From assembly GCF_001886815.1 (NCBI RefSeq), contig NZ_CP018099.1, positions 2,540,501-2,604,500 on the forward strand: a stretch of DNA of 64,000 nt, given 5' to 3'. The stretch is from Caldithrix abyssi DSM 13497 (GTDB lineage Bacteria > Calditrichota > Calditrichia > Calditrichales > Calditrichaceae). The translations under genes and the position numbers were made by a program. A model generated the notes under the pieces. The model was not told the DNA's origin, searched no databases, and worked only from the letters and a program-made list of their open reading frames with translations. Shown here piece after piece: positions 55,258-64,000 of the stretch. Numbering within the stretch: position 1 is the first letter of the stretch; each line of letters opens with the position of its first letter.

Positions 55258-56763
55258 GGTTCCCTCTCATAAACTATAATCATCTGAAACCTGATATTTC
55301 AATAATCATATAAAATTACAAAATCTTTAATTATAATGCTATCTTTTTTTAGGCCTGAAAATTTGCTTATTATGACAGCTGGCAACTCTTCCCTTCTTCG
55401 GGGAGCTTAGAATACTGCCCATGTAGGATCTATCCAGGCATTGCGGAATGCGAAAATTTTTGTGCCGCCAAAATGGTTGAATAGTTAATTAGTTGAATGG
55501 TCGTCTGCCTATCATTCCGATTCTATCCAATGGCGAGGGGCAATAGTGTAAGAGTATAAGAGGTTATAGGTTTTAAGGTAGTTTTTGAACCTTGATTAAT
55601 ATGATTACAGGATTAACTTGATTTTTTTCACCCGTGAAAGTTTACTCTCAAATTTAAGGCGAAATTTTGCAGGCACAAAAAGCAAATCATGGAAATCCCG
55701 AAATCAAGTAAATCATGGTTCAAATTGATTGGCCGCCGGCCTGTCACTCCTCTTCCCGCCTTTGCATGAAACTGACCAACGCAGGAATCACTTACATCGT
55801 TGGAAATAATCTGCCATGCGAAACTTCCCCCTCTCCCAGACTTTTATTCTGGGAGAGAGAGAATTAAAGGGGGTGAGGGCCACTCCGGGCATTTCCTGCC
55901 ATCGTTGGGCAAAAAAAGTGGATGAGTATAAGAGTTTATAGGTTTTAAGGTAGTTTTTGAACCTTGATTAATATGATTACAGGATTAACTTGATTTTTTT
56001 CACCCGTGAAAGTTTACTCTCAAATTTAAGGCGAAATTTTGTAGGCATAAAAAGCAAATCATGGAAATCCCGAAATCAAGTAAATCATGGTTCAAATTGA
56101 ATGGCCGCCGGCCTGTCACTCCTCTTCCCGCCTTTGCACGAAACTGACCAACGCAGGAATCACTTACACCGTTGGAAATAATCTGCCATGCGAAACTTCC
56201 CCCTCTCCCAGACTTTTATTCTGGGAGAGGGGGAATTAAAGGGGGTGAGGGCCACTTCGGGCATTTCCTGCCACCGTTGGGCAAAAAAGGTGGATGAGTA
56301 TAAGAGTTTATAGGTTTTAAGGTAGTTTTTGAACCTTGATTAATATGATATGCGAGAAAATTATTTTGCGCGCCTTGCGGTTGATTTTGGTTGCGGCTTG
56401 GCTGCCTTGGAATACTGCCCATGTAGGATCTATCCAGGCATTGCGGAATGCGAAAATTTTTGTGCCGCCAAAATGGTTGAATAGTTAATTAGTTGAATGG
56501 TTGAATAGTTAGTCTGTCATTTCAAAAATGTTTCTGCAAATGTGATGAATTCCTACCACCTTTTACGTAGGGCGAAGGAATTTACATGAACAATTCGCCA
56601 ACGGCAAGCATTAATCTTTAGACAAAATAAGCCTTACTGAAAAAATGCAGACGGAAATCCCTGGCCCTTACGGTTCATTTTTGCGTTTGGTTAACAGCAA
56701 TATTTTTTATCTGCGGCTTTTTTTAAGCAGAAAACAAGTCAGCCCCCGGCGCGACAAAAGAGA
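55258..56763. repeat. gene-free repeat region with 372-bp tandem duplication
   Basis: No gene is supported. A block starting AGTATAAGAG at 55553 is repeated at 55925 and, partly, at 56297: exact spacing of 372 bp. Each block holds one GAACCTTGATTAATATGATT hairpin unit and a CTCTCCCAGA...TCTGGGAGAG stem (55831-55857 and 56203-56229). A second sequence, ATGTAGGATCTATCCAGGCA followed by CAAAATGGTTGAATAGTTAA, occurs at about 55420-55497 and again at about 56419-56496, bracketing the tandem part. The reverse copy of the 52895-53053 element is at 56473-56621. Confidence 0.85.
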
Positions 56764-57882
56764 TCAGACCAGATCTCCCGATTCCCGGTAAAGGTCAAAG
56801 AATTGGTTCTTTTCCAGTAATGTATTGATCTCTTCCCGCTCCGAAGTCAAGTCAAAAAAATCAATTCCAATAACTTCTCTTGACAAATAATCGATAATCT
56901 GGCTGAGCAACATGGCTAACATCAGGACGTATTTATCATTAAAATTGTTCACCTTTGAGAAGTCAATTTTTAATTCAGGCAAGATTTCTAAACACAGGTT
57001 TTCGATTTCATCAAAAATAGGTTTAAGCTTGTGGATGGCCTTTTTAAGAGCGGCCTGTAAATTTTTGCTGCCCGCTCTTTGAATCAGCTCGCTAAATTTC
57101 TCGGTAAAATAGCGCTCATACGTATTTACAAGCGATTTTTCTTCGGGAGTCCATTCCGGATTTTCACTCACCGGTTGAGCATCCAGATCAAATAGTTTGG
57201 GCTCGATAAAAAAGGTTCCTTCCTTCCAGCTCAAAATTTCATCGAGCGCTTCATCCTCTTCTTTTCCGTCAAAATCCAGGTGTAAAAGCTGTCCTTTTTC
57301 ATACACAAAAACCGCGGTATCATCGCCTTTTTTAAAGACAATCCGCCCGCTTAATGCATTTTGCTCGGCAAAGTTCAGGATGCGGATGATGCCGTATTGG
57401 GCAATTTCGCCCCGGGGATGGATTTTTTTAAGAAATTGCACTTCGGTCTCTTGCAGGGCCTTGTTGGTTTTGCTCAGTCTGTGGCTGAGCATGTGGGTGA
57501 GAGAAAGCGTAATATCTGGATTATTTAAGATCAGACGATCAAAGTCGGATTTTAACAAGCGCCACAAAGAGACGTCACTTTCAGCCACCACCGTTGCCGA
57601 TCTCGGCTCGCCGGTAATCAGGGCCATTTCGCCAAAATAATCGCCGTCCTGCAGCCGGGCAAGGATGATTGGCTCGCCTTCATCTTCCGGCTGCGTTTCC
57701 ACGCGAACCGTACCCTGTTTGATAATATAAAAACAGTCTCCCAGATCACCTTCGCGAATGATGACATCGCCTTTTTTAAAATAAACATCATCCAGTTTAT
57801 CCTGGATGAGCTTCAGGTCTTCTTCCTTAATCGAAGAAAAGAGGGGCACGCGCTTCAGCTGGTGAAAGATAATATTATCCAT
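56764..57882 (-). CDS. cyclic nucleotide-binding domain + PATAN (DUF4388) protein
   Basis: A 372-residue protein. Residues about 8-130 form a Crp-type cNMP-binding domain with the cassette FGEMALITGEPRSATV. Residues about 150-250 match PATAN/DUF4388 (GIIRILNFAEQNALSGRIVFKKG, GQLLHLDFDGKEEDEALDEILSWKEGTFFIEPK). The last 110 residues are helical and unassigned. No DNA-binding domain is seen. It shares its first two domains with the upstream gene, overlaps it by 8 bases, and probably arose by duplication. A role in second-messenger or polarity signalling is likely. Confidence 0.87.
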   Translation of the reverse strand: MDNIIFHQLKRVPLFSSIKEEDLKLIQDKLDDVYFKKGDVIIREGDLGDCFYIIKQGTVRVETQPEDEGEPIILARLQDGDYFGEMALITGEPRSATVVAESDVSLWRLLKSDFDRLILNNPDITLSLTHMLSHRLSKTNKALQETEVQFLKKIHPRGEIAQYGIIRILNFAEQNALSGRIVFKKGDDTAVFVYEKGQLLHLDFDGKEEDEALDEILSWKEGTFFIEPKLFDLDAQPVSENPEWTPEEKSLVNTYERYFTEKFSELIQRAGSKNLQAALKKAIHKLKPIFDEIENLCLEILPELKIDFSKVNNFNDKYVLMLAMLLSQIIDYLSREVIGIDFFDLTSEREEINTLLEKNQFFDLYRESGDLV

Positions 57883-58981
57883 TTTGATTAAAATGTTCGA
57901 TTAGTTGCACAATTTCGCTTACCTCATGACTGCCGGTTATTTCGACCGCATGCGCTTCCCTAATTGGTTTCAGTAGTTCCGGCTTTAAATTCGGCTCGCC
58001 AATAAAAATAATCGGTTTTTCGTTTTGCGCTCTCACCTGTTCAATGAGCTTAACACCGTCGCCATCAGGGAGCTTGATGTCCGATACGATGAGATCAACG
58101 CTTTCCACATCCATCAGGTTCAGTCCGTCCGTAATTTTGCGGGCTTTAAAGACCCTGTATCCCAAGCTGATCAGGGCGCGTTCGATAATCTTTTGAACAA
58201 CGATGGAATTGCTCAGAATCAATACGTTCTGGATTTTAGGTTCTTCTTTATGTTCTGGCGATTCTTCCACCAATTCGTCAAATTTTAAAGGTTTTAGTTC
58301 GATCCGGAACTGGCCATCATCCCAGCCGAGCATGGTGTCCAGCGCCTGATCTTCGCTTAAATTGCCAAGAGTCACCTTTTGCAATTGACCGGCTCTAAAT
58401 TCCAGCTCTCCTTTTTGTGAGTCGTGTTCTAACTTTAAGATGCCGGTTAAAGAGTTGGCCTCGCAAAAACGGATTAAATCGACCAGCGGCACTTCTTTTA
58501 AATTGCCGCGGGGACCTTCCTGAGAGGTTTCCATTTTATTTACATTGGGAATATGAGACGCCTTTGCCAGGGTTTCGCGCAGCCGCTGGCTCATTATTTT
58601 TCCGATGCTAATGGAAATGGAGGGGAATTTTTCCAGGATCACGTCAAAATCGTTTTTATGAAGGGCAAACATTTCAGATTCTTCGGTGGTTATGACCGAA
58701 GCGGAACGCGGTTCTCCGGTCAGTAAAGCCATTTCACCGAAGTAATCTCCAGCTTGCAAGGTGGCCACAATTTTTTCATTACCCTGGTCATCATAGATGC
58801 AAATTTTAACCTTGCCGTTAATGATGATATACATTTCATCGCCGGGATCGCCAATTTTACAAACCGTTTCGTTGGGCCCAAAGGTTTTAAATTTCAAGCG
58901 TTGAATAATAAAATCAATGCTTTCTTTGCCCAGGGTGTGAAAAATAGGAACGGATTTTAATATTTTGCTTAATTGAATCAT
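57875..58981 (-). CDS. cNMP-binding + PATAN (DUF4388) + receiver domain protein
   Basis: A 368-residue protein from ATG 58981 (after GAGGGGAGC); longer starts up to 59062 lack a site and run into the preceding small gene. Order: cNMP-binding domain (about 5-125, FGEMALLTGEPRSASV), PATAN/DUF4388 (about 155-240, LVDLIRFCEANSLTGILKLEHDSQKGELEFRAGQ), then a receiver domain (about 245-360, VESVDLIVSDIKLPDGDGVKLIEQV with the phosphoacceptor aspartate in SDIKLPDG). It could integrate a nucleotide signal and a phosphorelay. No kinase is adjacent. Confidence 0.88.
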   Translation of the reverse strand: MIQLSKILKSVPIFHTLGKESIDFIIQRLKFKTFGPNETVCKIGDPGDEMYIIINGKVKICIYDDQGNEKIVATLQAGDYFGEMALLTGEPRSASVITTEESEMFALHKNDFDVILEKFPSISISIGKIMSQRLRETLAKASHIPNVNKMETSQEGPRGNLKEVPLVDLIRFCEANSLTGILKLEHDSQKGELEFRAGQLQKVTLGNLSEDQALDTMLGWDDGQFRIELKPLKFDELVEESPEHKEEPKIQNVLILSNSIVVQKIIERALISLGYRVFKARKITDGLNLMDVESVDLIVSDIKLPDGDGVKLIEQVRAQNEKPIIFIGEPNLKPELLKPIREAHAVEITGSHEVSEIVQLIEHFNQNG

Positions 58982-58995
58982 CCGGATGCTCCCCT

Positions 58996-59184
58996 CTAAA
59001 TCATCTTCTTTAAATAAAAATAAAGGTAAAGCACGATTAAAAAGACAATTAGCGTCCACCATAAAGAGCGTACTTTACGTCTGGGTAAACGCTCAAACTG
59101 AATGCGCTTTTTATCTTTAGCGTGCAGCCGAGACTCTAAATCGAATTCTTTGTGTTTTCTTAACCCCCAGAATCGCATAATCAA
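58996..59184 (-). CDS. small membrane protein
   Basis: A 62-residue protein with a basic cytoplasmic head (KHKEFDLESRLHAKDKKRI) and one C-terminal membrane helix (about 42-58). It ends 14 bp before the cNMP-PATAN-receiver gene on the same strand, which supports it as real and possibly a membrane anchor for that system. No family is recognised. Confidence 0.55.
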   Translation of the reverse strand: MIMRFWGLRKHKEFDLESRLHAKDKKRIQFERLPRRKVRSLWWTLIVFLIVLYLYFYLKKMI

Positions 59185-59240
59185 CCAAAATCTTAAGTTT
59201 AAATTTAATAAAACTTACTTAAAAGGCCCGTTTCAGTCAA

Positions 59241-59276
59241 AAAAAAATGGGCCGCTTAACAGCGACCCATTTTTTC
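59241..59276 (-). terminator. terminator after OPT transporter
   Basis: The stem ATGGGTCGC/GCGGCCCAT (one mismatch) is flanked by A and T runs, so it works on the minus strand 5 bp after the OPT stop. Confidence 0.8.
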
Positions 59277-59280
59277 ACAT

Positions 59281-61302
59281 CTATTCTTCTACTTTTGCTC
59301 TCTTGGCATCCCAGTACATAAAAATCAATAATAACAGGAACATAAAGAAGCCTAAAATTTCGGCAGGAGGCGATTCCACCCAGTGTTCGGTGCCGATGGC
59401 TTTCATGATATTCCATCCGTCCAGACCGGTAATCGACTGTCCGATAAAAACAATAATTGCAGCCATCACTCCCATAATTGCGCCGCCGGCGATAAAACCA
59501 GAAGCAATTAAGGTGCCCTTTTCGCGGCGGGCTGCCAGCAGTTTTTCATCGCTGGTACTTTTGGAGACCAGATGGGCGATAATGCCGCCGGCCAGAATAG
59601 GCGTATTTAAATGTAGCGGCAAATACATGCCCAGGGCGAAGGCCAGCGGAGGAATTCCGATGAATTCCAGCACAATGGCTAATAAAACGCCGGCAATGTA
59701 CAAAATCCAGGGTGCGGGCTGGCCGGTCATCAAGGGTTTTAAAACGGCGGCCATGGCCGAAGCTTGCGGCGCTTCCAGACCGCCAGGGCCAAAACCGAAG
59801 GTACGATGCAGCAGAAAGATTACGGCGCCCACCGATGCGGCAGCCAGAATGGTTCCTAAAAATTTAAACCGTTCCTGGGTGCGTGGCGTGGTGCCCAGCC
59901 AATAGCCGATCTTCAAATCGGTAATAAAACCGCCAGCCATCGAAAGAGCGGTACAAACCACACCGCCGATGATCAGCGCGGCCAGCATGCCGTCTTCACC
60001 GTGCAGCCCAACGCCCACCAGAATGACCGAAGAGATGATCAGCGTCATCAAGGTCATGCCGGAAACGGGATTGGTGCCGACAATGGCGATGGCGCGTGCG
60101 GCGACTGTAGTAAACAGAAATGAGATCACCGTTACAATGGCCAGACCGACCAGAGCATGAATCAGGTTGCCTTTAACGACCAGGAGTAAAAAGAAAACAA
60201 AAATGCCCAGCAATACGCTGACAATCGACAACGCCAGCCATTTCATTTTGATGTCCAGCTGGGTTCTCTTCTGGCTGTTGGCTTCTTCGTCAGAGCTGTG
60301 CGCTTTTCCGGTGATTTCCATAATGGCCAGCTTAAAAGCGCCGGTAATAATTTTGTGCGATTTAATCACCCCGATCAGACCTGCTGCGGCAATACCGCCG
60401 ATTCCGATATGGCGTACGTAGTGATTAAAAATCTCTATGGGCAGCATGTCCGAAATGGGTTTGGCTGCGTTCAAAATGGGCATGGGATTAAATTGACCGA
60501 TATAATAGATGGTCGGCAGAATGACCCACCAGGCTAAAAACGAACCGCTGGCAATGATCAACGCATATTTTAAACCAACGATGTAGCCCAGGCCCATCAC
60601 AGCGGCGCCAATATTCATGCGGAATTCCAGACGGGTGGCGTCGGCCAGCTGTCGGCCCCAGTCAAAAACTCGGGTGGAAACCACTTCTTTCCAGAAGCCA
60701 AGACCGGATACCAGAAAGTCGTAAATTCCTCCCACAATAAGGGCGTTAACCAATATTTTGGCCTGACGTCCGCCCGCTTCTCCGGCGACCAGCACTTCGG
60801 TGGTAGCCGTCGCTTCGGGAAAGGGGAATTCTCCATGCATGTCTTTGACAAAATAACGTCTGAAGGGAATTAAAAAGAGGATTCCCAAAAACCCGCCAAA
60901 AAGAGAGGCCAAAAACACCTGCAGAAAGGTCGCTTCCAGCCCGAGAATGTACAAACCCGGAATGGTAAAAATAGCGCCGGCCACAATTACGCCCGAACTG
61001 GCGCCAATGGATTGTACGATCACATTTTCCGAAAGGGCGTTTTTACGTTTGGTTAAAGCCGAGTACCCAACAGCCAGAATGGCAATGGGAATGGCGGCTT
61101 CAAAAACCTGTCCGATTTTTAACCCCAGATAGGCGGCCGCGGCGGAAAAAACCACAGCATAAAACATGCCCCAGAATAACGAGTATCCCGTAATTTCAGG
61201 AAGCGGCATATCATCCGGAACAACCGGCTTGTACACTTCCCCTTCCTTTAATTTTCGATAGGCATTTTCCGGAAGGCCCATTCCTTTTTTTGAAACGTCC
61301 AT
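59281..61302 (-). CDS. OPT family oligopeptide transporter
   Basis: A 673-residue polytopic protein with about 14-16 helices. OPT signatures are ITGYSLFWGMFYAVVFSAAAAYLGLKIGQVFEAAIPIAILAVG split over helices, FPFPEATATTEVLVAGE, and EFIGIPPLAFALGMYLPLHLNTPILAGG. Members move peptides, siderophores or metal chelates using protons. Bacterial ones with this pattern are annotated as oligopeptide transporters, but substrates are unproven. ATG 61302 has an AGGAG site. It stands alone with its own terminator. Confidence 0.93.
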   Translation of the reverse strand: MDVSKKGMGLPENAYRKLKEGEVYKPVVPDDMPLPEITGYSLFWGMFYAVVFSAAAAYLGLKIGQVFEAAIPIAILAVGYSALTKRKNALSENVIVQSIGASSGVIVAGAIFTIPGLYILGLEATFLQVFLASLFGGFLGILFLIPFRRYFVKDMHGEFPFPEATATTEVLVAGEAGGRQAKILVNALIVGGIYDFLVSGLGFWKEVVSTRVFDWGRQLADATRLEFRMNIGAAVMGLGYIVGLKYALIIASGSFLAWWVILPTIYYIGQFNPMPILNAAKPISDMLPIEIFNHYVRHIGIGGIAAAGLIGVIKSHKIITGAFKLAIMEITGKAHSSDEEANSQKRTQLDIKMKWLALSIVSVLLGIFVFFLLLVVKGNLIHALVGLAIVTVISFLFTTVAARAIAIVGTNPVSGMTLMTLIISSVILVGVGLHGEDGMLAALIIGGVVCTALSMAGGFITDLKIGYWLGTTPRTQERFKFLGTILAAASVGAVIFLLHRTFGFGPGGLEAPQASAMAAVLKPLMTGQPAPWILYIAGVLLAIVLEFIGIPPLAFALGMYLPLHLNTPILAGGIIAHLVSKSTSDEKLLAARREKGTLIASGFIAGGAIMGVMAAIIVFIGQSITGLDGWNIMKAIGTEHWVESPPAEILGFFMFLLLLIFMYWDAKRAKVEE

Positions 61303-61433
61303 ACCAACTCCTCTTGTTGTTTAACCGTATAGTCCTACAAGAAAAAGAAGATACTCAAACATTTTTTACAAGTAAAGATGTTTTTTAAAAAAAATGAATT
61401 TTCTGTCCGTCTCCAGGAAAAAATTCGGTTTTG

Positions 61434-62219
61434 TTAAAAAGAAGAGGCCCAACGCAATATCATTCGTCCCAGAATGACCAATAAAATCAAAGCGATAAAC
61501 ACTTTTTTTAATTTAACGGGTATTCTGGCCTGATATTTTGTGCCCAGTATCGAGGCCGGGATGGCTCCCAGAAATAAAAGTAAGGCGCGGTCAAAATGAA
61601 TCAGCCCAACGCCCCAGAAGGAATGCTCTGCGCTTTGTGCAAAGGCCAGAGGAATCAACGCAAAAAAGGCGTTTAAAAACATAATCGCATTGGTCAGGGG
61701 CACCACATGTCCTTCTTTTACCAATCTACTTTTAAAAAGCAGCGGCGTGATGATAATTCCCCCTCCCACCCCGGTCGTGCCGGAGATCAGTCCGCTGGAA
61801 ACGCCGATCAACGACATCCAGTACCAGCGTGATTTTTGTTTTGGCGCGCTGTGTCTTGACTGGTAGCCAATGAACATCTGGATCAGAACGTAAATCAGAA
61901 ATAAAATAAAAATGGCTAACAAAATTTGTTCGGAAAGAAACGTTACTAAAAATCCGCCAAAACCTGAACTTACGGCCGAAAAAATCAACAGGTAAAATAC
62001 CAGCGTCCAGTCAATTTCGTTGCGGCGCGCAAAACGAACGGTATTTAAAAGGGTAATAAAAGCGATGGTCGCCAGACTGGTGGCGATGGCCTCGCTGTGC
62101 GGTAAGCGAAAAACGACGTTCAGAGCTGGCACTAAAATAATGCCTCCGCCCAGGCCTAATACCGAACTGATGCCCCCCACGAGCATGCCAACGATCAGGA
62201 CAGTAATTAAAAGCGTCAA
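61434..62219 (-). CDS. TauE/SafE family permease
   Basis: A 261-residue membrane protein with eight likely helices. TauE/SafE signatures are GGISSVLGLGGGIILVPAL near the start and SGLISGTTGVGGGIIITPLL in the second half. Members export sulfite or sulfonates, or take up sulfur anions; this one cannot be assigned. It begins 22 bp after a histidine kinase gene on the same strand and so is probably cotranscribed with it. Confidence 0.9.
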   Translation of the reverse strand: MTLLITVLIVGMLVGGISSVLGLGGGIILVPALNVVFRLPHSEAIATSLATIAFITLLNTVRFARRNEIDWTLVFYLLIFSAVSSGFGGFLVTFLSEQILLAIFILFLIYVLIQMFIGYQSRHSAPKQKSRWYWMSLIGVSSGLISGTTGVGGGIIITPLLFKSRLVKEGHVVPLTNAIMFLNAFFALIPLAFAQSAEHSFWGVGLIHFDRALLLFLGAIPASILGTKYQARIPVKLKKVFIALILLVILGRMILRWASSF

Positions 62220-62241
62220 AACTCAATTCCTTTTACTTAGC

Positions 62242-63993
62242 TTAAAGAGCTGGCAGATAGATATGAAACGTACTTCCCTTTCCCGGAGCGCTTTCCACAT
62301 CGATTTGCCCGCCGTGCTCCTTAATGATCTGGTAAACAATGGAAAGTCCGAGGCCGGTTCCCTGGCTTTTGGTCGTAAAAAAGGGATTAAAAATCAATTC
62401 AAGGACATCGGGCGGTATGCCCACACCGGTGTCGGAAATGGAAATTTTGATGAATTTATCCGAAAGCAAATTGGGATTTCGTTTGCGCCTATCTAAAATG
62501 GGCTGCGTGTTAAGAGCGTTTTGAGCTTCAATTCTCAAAACGCCGCCGTCTGGCATGGCATCGATGGCGTTAATAAAGAGATTTAACAAAACCTGTTGAA
62601 TCTGGTTGGGATCAACAAATACATCGGCCAGATCCTCCGCGTAAAAGGTTTCCACTTTAATCCGTTTTTCTCTGAAACGCGTTTGGATCAGGGGAAAGAC
62701 CTCGTTGATCACCTTTTTGATGGAACACTGCTTAGGATCCGGACGGACGGGACGGGCATAAGAAAAGAAAGCTTTCAATAACTTTTCCAGCCGATTTACC
62801 TGACGTAAAATGCGCGACAGGTACTCCAGCTTAGAGGGCTCATCTTGCAGTTCATCTTCCAGCGACTGGGCCATGGCCTTGATTCCCGCCAGAGGATTGC
62901 GTATTTCGTGGGCGATTCCGGCGCTTAAAACGCCCAGCGAGGCCATGCGATCCATGCGAATGATTTCGGCCTGGATTCGTTTGGTTTGCGTAATTTCCGA
63001 AAAGACCATGATGTATTCTGTTTTTTTCTTGTTCTGGTCATAGGGATAAATGGAAAGACCGATGTAAACATTGGACAACAAGGTGCGTTCCAGTTCAATT
63101 TCCTGACGAATAATGGGCAGGGGATTTTCTTTGATTAAAGCTAAAATTTCACGAATGTTTTTTTCGTTCAGGATGTCTTTTAAGTAGCGGATCTTTTTTA
63201 ACGGTGCCTTGACATTCAAAATTTGTACGGCGCTCGGATTGAGAAATTTGATCCGCTGTTCATTGTCAAAAACAACCACGCCAAAATGCACCGCTTTTAA
63301 TATGTTCTGGATTAATTCAAATTTTTCAAATTGATCCTGGCTGAAAAGATTGATCGGCAAATGCTTAAAATGCTCGTGGCTGTCGCTTTGAATTAAATAT
63401 TGCTCCAGATTAAAAGCCAGCCGCTGAGCGGCAATCATAGCAAAGGAAAGGTCATTTTCGGAAAATGACTCACGATAAATTTTATTGATCAAAATAAGCG
63501 CTCCGAAGGGGCGGTGAAAAAGATTGATGGGCGCAAATAGCAGGCTGATAATCTTGAAGCCAAGATATTCTTCCAGTTCCTGGATCAGCGGATCAACCAG
63601 GTCTGTCTTTTCGAAGACCAGGGTTTTGTTTTGCTTTAAGAGCCAGTGCGTATGACTTTTTTCCAGAGAAAAATAGACCAATCTTTCCAGTTTGTTGGGA
63701 CGCGACCGCTCCTGCAGCAGGAGTCTGTTTTCTTCTTCCTCATAAAAGCCAAAATAAGCGGTTTCCACGGCCAGCGTCAGTTCGATTTTTTTAAGCAGGG
63801 GCGACTGCAAAAACTGCTTTACTTCTTCAAAATTATCATATTCATGGATGCGGTCAATATCCAGAAGCTCGTCGATATAGCTGATTAATTTTTGTTCGCC
63901 TTCTAATAATTCTTTGTAGGTCTCGATCCTTCGATGGATGAGAGAAAGCCTGATTCCGGCTCTGGCCAGGGTGATCAGGCTGAACTTATCCAC
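62242..63993 (-). CDS. GAF/PAS sensor histidine kinase (5' end at window edge)
   Basis: A 583-residue soluble kinase as far as the window shows. Residues about 75-205 form a GAF-like domain, about 220-330 a PAS domain (VVVFDNEQRIKFLNPSAVQIL), then the H-box LSAGIAHEIRNPLAGIKAMAQ and ATPase boxes LFINAIDAMPDGG, DTGVGIPP and GTGLGLSIVYQII. No membrane helix is seen. The apparent start is GTG at 63993, but no stop lies in the 7 bases beyond it, so the gene may continue off the window. It precedes the TauE/SafE gene by 22 bp. Its cognate regulator is not in the window. Confidence 0.9.
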   Translation of the reverse strand: MDKFSLITLARAGIRLSLIHRRIETYKELLEGEQKLISYIDELLDIDRIHEYDNFEEVKQFLQSPLLKKIELTLAVETAYFGFYEEEENRLLLQERSRPNKLERLVYFSLEKSHTHWLLKQNKTLVFEKTDLVDPLIQELEEYLGFKIISLLFAPINLFHRPFGALILINKIYRESFSENDLSFAMIAAQRLAFNLEQYLIQSDSHEHFKHLPINLFSQDQFEKFELIQNILKAVHFGVVVFDNEQRIKFLNPSAVQILNVKAPLKKIRYLKDILNEKNIREILALIKENPLPIIRQEIELERTLLSNVYIGLSIYPYDQNKKKTEYIMVFSEITQTKRIQAEIIRMDRMASLGVLSAGIAHEIRNPLAGIKAMAQSLEDELQDEPSKLEYLSRILRQVNRLEKLLKAFFSYARPVRPDPKQCSIKKVINEVFPLIQTRFREKRIKVETFYAEDLADVFVDPNQIQQVLLNLFINAIDAMPDGGVLRIEAQNALNTQPILDRRKRNPNLLSDKFIKISISDTGVGIPPDVLELIFNPFFTTKSQGTGLGLSIVYQIIKEHGGQIDVESAPGKGSTFHIYLPAL

Positions 63994-64000
63994 CGGATCG

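Noticed and set aside
56216-56422. A 68-codon minus-strand frame
   Set aside because: It lies in the 372-bp tandem repeat and is made of its hairpin units.

Overview
The window looks like chromosome from a free-living, moderately GC (roughly 45%) FCB-group bacterium, most likely a Caldithrix-like member of the Calditrichota. This is an inference from the gene set and not a database match: a secreted glucanase with a C-terminal sorting-type domain, PATAN (DUF4388) signalling proteins, UPF0210/ACT/EutN genes, NhaD, OPT and VanZ-like proteins, and intergenic regions full of short dispersed palindromic repeats.

Layout. 1-1814: an orphan CRISPR array (nine intact 37-bp repeats, read on the minus strand) whose trailer carries three truncated repeats separated by AT-rich insert units, one of which holds a four-helix-bundle (23S rRNA IVS-type) gene. 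1815-5959: a prenol/phytol kinase-like + DUF92 fusion downstream of leuS. 6120-9537: a lichenase-type GH16 enzyme with malectin and sorting domains, followed by a sodium/solute symporter. 9538-10783: repeats. 10784-27688: a 17-kb purine/uric-acid type catabolic cluster (ygeY, ygeW, two PLP enzymes, hyuA-like, ssnA, xdhA-xdhB-xdhC, and ygfK convergent to them). It is bounded by a roughly 440-bp inverted repeat and contains a 1.27-kb array of nine 141-bp hairpin units between its fourth and fifth genes.

28381-36980 (minus strand): an eutN / ACT / UPF0210 / nitrilase-like run, then accB with its own terminator, then a histidine kinase, a receiver-GGDEF regulator, a TPR-like protein, accC and gcvH closely packed. 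37093-41639: a double VanZ-like membrane protein, a membrane-anchored N-acetylmuramoyl amidase beside a paralogous membrane protein, an unknown protein, and a methyltransferase pseudogene. 41855-41928 and 47225-47298: two tRNA-Pro genes (CGG and GGG). 42118-44557: a nitrogen operon glnB-amtB-TorF-like porin with a near-consensus sigma-54 promoter. 45183-47127: GT2 / pcm / YqaA-like operon. 47343-49554: DUF4404, dacB, HU.

49776-52565: a NagB/PIG-L fusion and yjbQ. 52566-56763: nhaD and an arsenate-reductase-like pseudoenzyme set between inverted repeats and 372-bp tandem repeats. 56764-59184: two cyclic-nucleotide-binding/PATAN proteins (one with a receiver domain) and a small membrane protein. 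59281-63993: an OPT transporter, a TauE/SafE permease and a GAF/PAS histidine kinase that reaches the window edge.

The most coherent system is the purine cluster. Hydantoinase, carbamoyltransferase, M20 hydrolase, aminohydrolase, three-subunit molybdenum hydroxylase and a YgfK oxidoreductase together suggest reductive/hydrolytic breakdown of purines or urate with recovery of carbamoyl phosphate. The least explained structure is the chain of truncated CRISPR repeats and hairpin-forming AT-rich units with a four-helix-bundle gene at 12-817.
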